From contig PDIP01000002.1 in assembly GCA_002811645.1 (NCBI GenBank), positions 7,683 to 71,682 on the forward strand: a stretch of DNA of 64,000 nt, written 5' to 3'. A program made the position numbers and the translations under genes. Shown here piece by piece: positions 58,301 through 64,000 of this stretch (position 1 is the stretch's first letter; each line of letters begins with the position of its first letter). Under the pieces are notes generated by a model. That model saw only the letters and a list, made by a program, of their open reading frames with translations. It was not told where the DNA came from and made no database searches. This DNA comes from Corallochytrium limacisporum. Its lineage: Eukaryota > Opisthokonta.

Positions 58301-61271
58301 GAATCAGGACAGTGCAACTGCAGACGCAGGCCTGCCCGGAAATGAGGAGACTGCTGTGACCTTAGTGGATACCACAAAGGGGGGACACTCTGTGAAAAAG
58401 GACAAGAAGTTTGCCTGTGCCTTTGCCGCATGGTCCAAGTCCGACAAGTACGTGATTACGTCAGCCGTGGCCGATTTTGCTATCAAGATATGGAACCCAG
58501 ATAATGGTGATCTGTTGCATAGTTTGGATGGCCACGAAGACACAGTCTACAATATTGACACTCACCCTCACGATGAGCGCATCTTTGCAACTGCCGGTCA
58601 CGACGGCGTTACTGCGCTTTGGAATGCGGAGAAGGGACACCTCCTGAAGGCGTTTGATAACAATGACCTGAGCTGGGACACTCGCCGTCAGCTGCTATTC
58701 GACATGACATTCTCTCCGAACGGTCGAGACTTTGCCACTTCAGACATGAGTGGCCATGTGTGCTTTTATGGTTTCGGCGAGGATAGCCCGCTAAAGTCGG
58801 CACCACACGAGCAGTTCTTCAACTCTGACTACTGGCCCCTGGAATTCGAGGGCGACGATGAGATGCCCGTTGATCAGCAGACCGGAATGGATCCGTACCG
58901 CATGATTCAACCCGAGTACAACATACTGGTCGATGCGCAGGGCAATCCTGCCGCCCACCAACCGCAAGTGGTATCAAATCTGATCCCGGAAGAAACAGAA
59001 GCAGCTAACGATGCCCGGGCAAAGGAGCAGGCAGAGATTTTGAAACACGAGCTCAAGATGCACAGAGACGAGAATCGGCATCGAGAGGTGGACATGGTGG
59101 CGCGCAGAAGGGCAACGCAGTCCTTTGCCGCGTCAGCGGATCAGACCCTGGCCATGGACACTGGCTCTGGGCCCGCAGCTGCAACCACCACATCTACCAC
59201 AAGCACTACCGTGTACAATGGCATTGCGGACGCAACCCAAGGATCTACGACCAACAAGCGGGGCATCCGTGCGGCACCGAATTGGCTTGATTATCTGCCC
59301 AGTCCATGGATCATGCAAACGGAGCCGGAACTCAATCGCTACCTCCCGCAGCTACAAGACCGTATCGTATATATTAAGCCAGCCCACAGCGCTTACAAAA
59401 ACTACATTGAGAAGACTGGACACCACGACACCAAATACTTTAAGGAAATGCCTTGGGACAAGCACAAGGACTTGCGTGACGTGGAGGAGTGCGAGGTGGT
59501 TGGTTTGGACTTCCTGGTAGGTCCCCCGACCTTGGTGCATCTGATTCTGCAGGTCGTGGACGGACCCTGTAAGGACAAACAGATTGAAGTGCACCTGCAT
59601 CATGTTGAATCGGTGAGTGATTTTGTTCTACTCAAATCCAAGTACGACCGTGCACGTCATAGTAGATGGTACGAGGGTGACCGCTTCCGTGCGTTTTTAG
59701 GAGGAAAGTGGCGCGATGGAGAGATTGTCGATGCACCCAGTTTGCCCGAACAAGAAGAAGAGTCCTTCATTCCTTGGGAGAAGCTCAATGTCCGGTGGGA
59801 CGGATCGGAAAGAGAAGAACTTCTGAGTTTCTGGGAGGTAGAGCCGGGCAATGTGCAGGAGGGCCGTGAACGGTTCCTAGCTCTCGAGCAGCAAGCGCCC
59901 GGTATCCCGGCGGAGGAACGGACTGAGATTTACCGACGACTGCGGAATATTAAGGGCAACTTGGCTCATCGTGGATTTATCGAGGACGTACCCTTCAAGG
60001 CCTACAAGACCTACTGTCAACTGGTAGCATACCCGATTTGTGTGAGTCGCATTATTGAGCGGGTCAAGCACATGTACTATCGTTCTGTGGCAGCCCTCGA
60101 GTTTGATTGTCGTAAAATTTACGACAATTCTGTGCTCTATAATCGTGTCGGAGACATCATCATCACTTCAGCGCTGGTGCTTACCCGTGATCTGCTCCGG
60201 GCTGTACACAACAAACCAAAGGAAGGTCTGGGCAGTGTGGTGGAGCGCCTGACACGGAATCAGGCCGGCCCGGACTCCACGGAGGCCATTGCAGGCAGTG
60301 GAGAGGCGGAATCAGCACTGACTGTTGATGCCAAGGGCAAAGTGACCGCTGCTTCGTCTTCAAATGCAGGCGCCTCCGGAGGATCTGATAGTGAGGCACA
60401 GCCTAAGCGGCGGAAGGTAACAAGCACTGAAGGGGAGGCTCCTGGTAGTCTACGGCCCTCAAGTTCGACTGGCAGGGGCCGCCAACGTATACAGACGCGG
60501 GCAGTGAAGCCGATGAAGATGACTAAGGCAATGGATCAACTCATCACCCGTGTCCACCGCCAACTCATGCATCACTCGGACGCAGCACCGTTCCTGAACC
60601 CGGTCAACCCACAGCTGGCGCCTGACTACTACACAGTGATCAAAAATCCGATGTGCATGCAGGAGATTTTGGATAAGTTAGGAGCAGGAGAGTACGAGAC
60701 AGTGAACCAGTATTGCAAGGATATGCGACTGATCTTTCGCAACGCATGGACTTATAATCCAACTGGTCACCCAGTTCACGAAATGGCTACCAAACTTTCC
60801 GACACTTTTGAATCTCTCGCGTCGCACCACTCCATGCCACCGCCGGATGAGTCTGAGACTGCACCTGGCCGGCAACCGATTGCGCCAGAAGTCTTTCCCC
60901 AGGAAGAGATTGTGGCCCTGCATGAGAAACTCATGGACCATTCTGTCGCCTGGCCATTCCTTGAACCCGTAGACTGGAAGGCTTTGGGCATTCCAGACTA
61001 TCCGGACATTGTTCACGAGCCTATGGACTTTGGCACCATAAAGTCACGGCTGGACAAGGAAGAGTACGCGTCGGTTCAGGACTACATTGCGGATGTCCGC
61101 CTTACGCTGGAGAATTGCATTCTGTACAATGGTGCAAAGCACGAATTCAGCCAGATGGCTCGGCAATTGCAGGACTTCTTTGAACCGCACATTGCTAAGT
61201 ACGCGGCTGGTTCGGTGAAACGGACGCGGCACGGACGGACTGTGAAGAGGCAAAAGTACACAGAGGACTAA
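55371..61271 (+). CDS. BRWD/PHIP-type WD40 and bromodomain protein with three bromodomain-like units
   Basis: The product has 1966 residues. An N-terminal Gln/Pro/Gly-rich region (1-400, with QQQQPPQHQPQ-like runs) leads to a 13-Ala run (56613-56651), then an AT-hook-like GRPPGRPPTRGRGRGRPRGG. A helical MKEFYFLMAHFLRSSSCTKTA segment (about 590) begins the BRWD core. WD40 repeats cover about 735-1140 (SGSDDKLIKVWNVKTG, LATADMGGSVRIWSMENG). PNWLDYLPSPW to GLDFLVGPP (about 1304-1390) is the chromatin-binding region of BRWD proteins. Bromodomain 1 resembles PHIP BD1 (YCQLVAYPICVSRIIERV, about 1545). Two canonical bromodomains follow at about 1720-1815 and 1845-1940, with conserved Asn in WTYNPTG and ILYNGAK. 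The family reads methylated H3K4 and acetylated histones and can serve as a CUL4 receptor. AATAAA lies at 61300. Confidence 0.88.
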   Translation: MSWQGGNEGNPNAGQDWSNIGLNDNTFGLGDPFGAEGNFGNLPQGNNPSLMGNSLQPLGGTGNENGTKAWNNPNPNAPPQMQNDLNRLQNQMPYGVDSTSAGLMQQQIQGMQQQIQGIPQRMSQSQAQRPVGREANGLDSGMWGSQPARRSLQQPFSQMTPSMQPPVPQAQGPQPPVPQYHPPPHQQQQPPQHQPQPAQQQQLQAAQQLAAHQRHHQLLQQQGLMAGMAAPPGMSTGTNTWGLGGGMGGTGPTRASYPQNGGGPPGFSDMSETVQVGPNSFPQQQAQQESVGSGIPGFGQQAPAASNFGGMISNGPGANLDLGGTGKMSPQSLEQSKMGLDPDGKQSAAPPVATATALPPQEGHISSSPTGNKSVPTSQSRRSSQSSTPRAESKKKAEKKPAIPSARASVDEATAAAAAAAAAAAAAMFAVQVGSPGPEELVEATTAASAVSKPKKKRKYTKKASEPGMEDSDDEDFLPEGMSSGRPPGRPPTRGRGRGRPRGGRTPGRSSGAGSPSPDEQQATTTRTPVSSAAATREAVASAARDLHNKPLPKPQLLSKQTFPLRGLPVRARFAPDDQKIIKRPPQFDMKEFYFLMAHFLRSSSCTKTAQVFEQELKDQKLLGSRYTWTGESCAQSYSEYASGYPYIAQNHLTQVCQQAIDLTNQHYPQPGGVISTSLLGRGDNSVLRQRQPIDRRNAMSRIENIMQTHILPSLQYGQIGYKLPKKARNDLLILGKQRRLSKILGHYAEVYCITFDQTGTRLISGSDDKLIKVWNVKTGYLMKTLRGHREPIADLSVSIDNKFLATADMGGSVRIWSMENGQCVKHFVHPGKKAAAFVQFCPSVDPRLQYLASCGDDGVLHLWYLGDRPDLGHIDIDAKVNPRTKTHFASFSPGGAFLAVGTSDGYLRLIQMTSNSDEVVHDDRPRLISTIEAHMEQLTLVKYAKKTFRILTGSKDETVAIWRYEGGMWTVVRLRLNQDSATADAGLPGNEETAVTLVDTTKGGHSVKKDKKFACAFAAWSKSDKYVITSAVADFAIKIWNPDNGDLLHSLDGHEDTVYNIDTHPHDERIFATAGHDGVTALWNAEKGHLLKAFDNNDLSWDTRRQLLFDMTFSPNGRDFATSDMSGHVCFYGFGEDSPLKSAPHEQFFNSDYWPLEFEGDDEMPVDQQTGMDPYRMIQPEYNILVDAQGNPAAHQPQVVSNLIPEETEAANDARAKEQAEILKHELKMHRDENRHREVDMVARRRATQSFAASADQTLAMDTGSGPAAATTTSTTSTTVYNGIADATQGSTTNKRGIRAAPNWLDYLPSPWIMQTEPELNRYLPQLQDRIVYIKPAHSAYKNYIEKTGHHDTKYFKEMPWDKHKDLRDVEECEVVGLDFLVGPPTLVHLILQVVDGPCKDKQIEVHLHHVESVSDFVLLKSKYDRARHSRWYEGDRFRAFLGGKWRDGEIVDAPSLPEQEEESFIPWEKLNVRWDGSEREELLSFWEVEPGNVQEGRERFLALEQQAPGIPAEERTEIYRRLRNIKGNLAHRGFIEDVPFKAYKTYCQLVAYPICVSRIIERVKHMYYRSVAALEFDCRKIYDNSVLYNRVGDIIITSALVLTRDLLRAVHNKPKEGLGSVVERLTRNQAGPDSTEAIAGSGEAESALTVDAKGKVTAASSSNAGASGGSDSEAQPKRRKVTSTEGEAPGSLRPSSSTGRGRQRIQTRAVKPMKMTKAMDQLITRVHRQLMHHSDAAPFLNPVNPQLAPDYYTVIKNPMCMQEILDKLGAGEYETVNQYCKDMRLIFRNAWTYNPTGHPVHEMATKLSDTFESLASHHSMPPPDESETAPGRQPIAPEVFPQEEIVALHEKLMDHSVAWPFLEPVDWKALGIPDYPDIVHEPMDFGTIKSRLDKEEYASVQDYIADVRLTLENCILYNGAKHEFSQMARQLQDFFEPHIAKYAAGSVKRTRHGRTVKRQKYTED
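56613..56651 (+). repeat. polyalanine-coding GCN tract
   Basis: Thirteen consecutive alanine codons, with GCG, GCC, GCT and GCA mixed. This argues for a stable coding run rather than a fresh slippage product. It lies in the disordered N-terminal region of the BRWD-like protein. Confidence 0.9.
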
Positions 61272-61570
61272 GTGATGACATGCAGCCATCACGAAAATGA
61301 ATAAAACCAATGTAATAGTATGTTCCAACCTGTTTACCGGTCAGAGTCACGATTAAATGACACAGAAGACGCTGTGGTTTCCGAGAATGACACTCAGCAA
61401 TATGGGGTTACATGTATTGATGTGTGAATCATGTTAGAATGCGATATGAATTATGTTAAGGAGAAAAATGTGTGAACTTTCCCAAGAGCCAAGAGCACCA
61501 TCCTTTGGTAACCGGAAAAAAAAGCCAAAAAAAAGGTTGGCCAGTTAACAAGCATGTTAAGCAAGGAAAA

Positions 61571-64000
<2,430 letters not shown>

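Noticed and set aside
61440-61570. Canonical histone 3' stem-loop after H3
   Set aside because: No 6-bp stem with a 4-base loop of the GGCYCTTYTNARRGCC type is present; only T-rich and GGCCAA/TTGGCT-like pairing is seen.

Overview
This is a 64 kb piece of eukaryotic nuclear genome with about 26 protein-coding loci on both strands. Most genes are intronless. The few introns that can be placed have GT-AG ends, and one carries a perfect TACTAAC branch point (36511-36517). A 276-base assembly gap lies at 27853-28128.

Gene content points to a unicellular relative of animals (Holozoa). The window holds an ASPP/PPP1R13-type protein (coiled coil, ankyrin repeats, SH3), a TMC-like channel relic, nicastrin, an RSBN1/DPY-21-type demethylase, a BRWD/PHIP-type bromodomain WD protein, BAG6, MICU and a PDZ-LRR protein. 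It also keeps genes that animals lost or rarely keep, such as nuclear uS19m and a NUXM-like complex I subunit. Low intron density makes an intron-poor lineage such as Corallochytrium a reasonable guess, but the species assignment is inference.

Layout. 1-2566: edge fragment of a cyclic-nucleotide-binding protein, THUMPD1/Tan1 and a cytochrome b561. 2851-12103: ASPP-like scaffold, PDZ-LRR protein, D-serine dehydratase and MICU. 12794-20165: uS19m, a small unknown gene, ASF1, BAG6 and prefoldin 6. 22178-26822: RSBN1-like demethylase, a longin-like two-exon gene and the NUXM-like subunit. 28978-34758: nicastrin, PUS3 and a DUF4139 protein. 36107-38148: two-exon RPS15A and the broken TMC-like gene. 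39161-51597: ALG5, DNA2, a secreted EGF-glycosyltransferase, IBA57, a RAP-domain protein, ROMO1 and PAK1IP1/MAK11. 52664-61981: an LPCAT-type acyltransferase with EF-hands, the large BRWD-like protein and histone H3.

The arrangement alternates tight convergent pairs (about 65-300 bp between stop codons) with 0.3-2.2 kb spacers. The spacers have no credible ORFs but often carry C- or G-runs, GC hairpins and inverted repeats. There are no operons. Shared themes are mitochondria (MICU, uS19m, NUXM, IBA57, RAP protein, ROMO1), chromatin (ASF1, RSBN1, BRWD, H3), RNA modification and ribosome making (THUMPD1, PUS3, PAK1IP1, RPS15A), and the secretory pathway (nicastrin, ALG5, the EGF-glycosyltransferase).

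The most noteworthy items are the TMC-like pseudogene with four separate lesions, the ASPP homologue with a C2-like N-terminus and an altered RVxF site, the BRWD homologue with what look like three bromodomains, and the RSBN1-like enzyme joined to a RanBP2 zinc finger.
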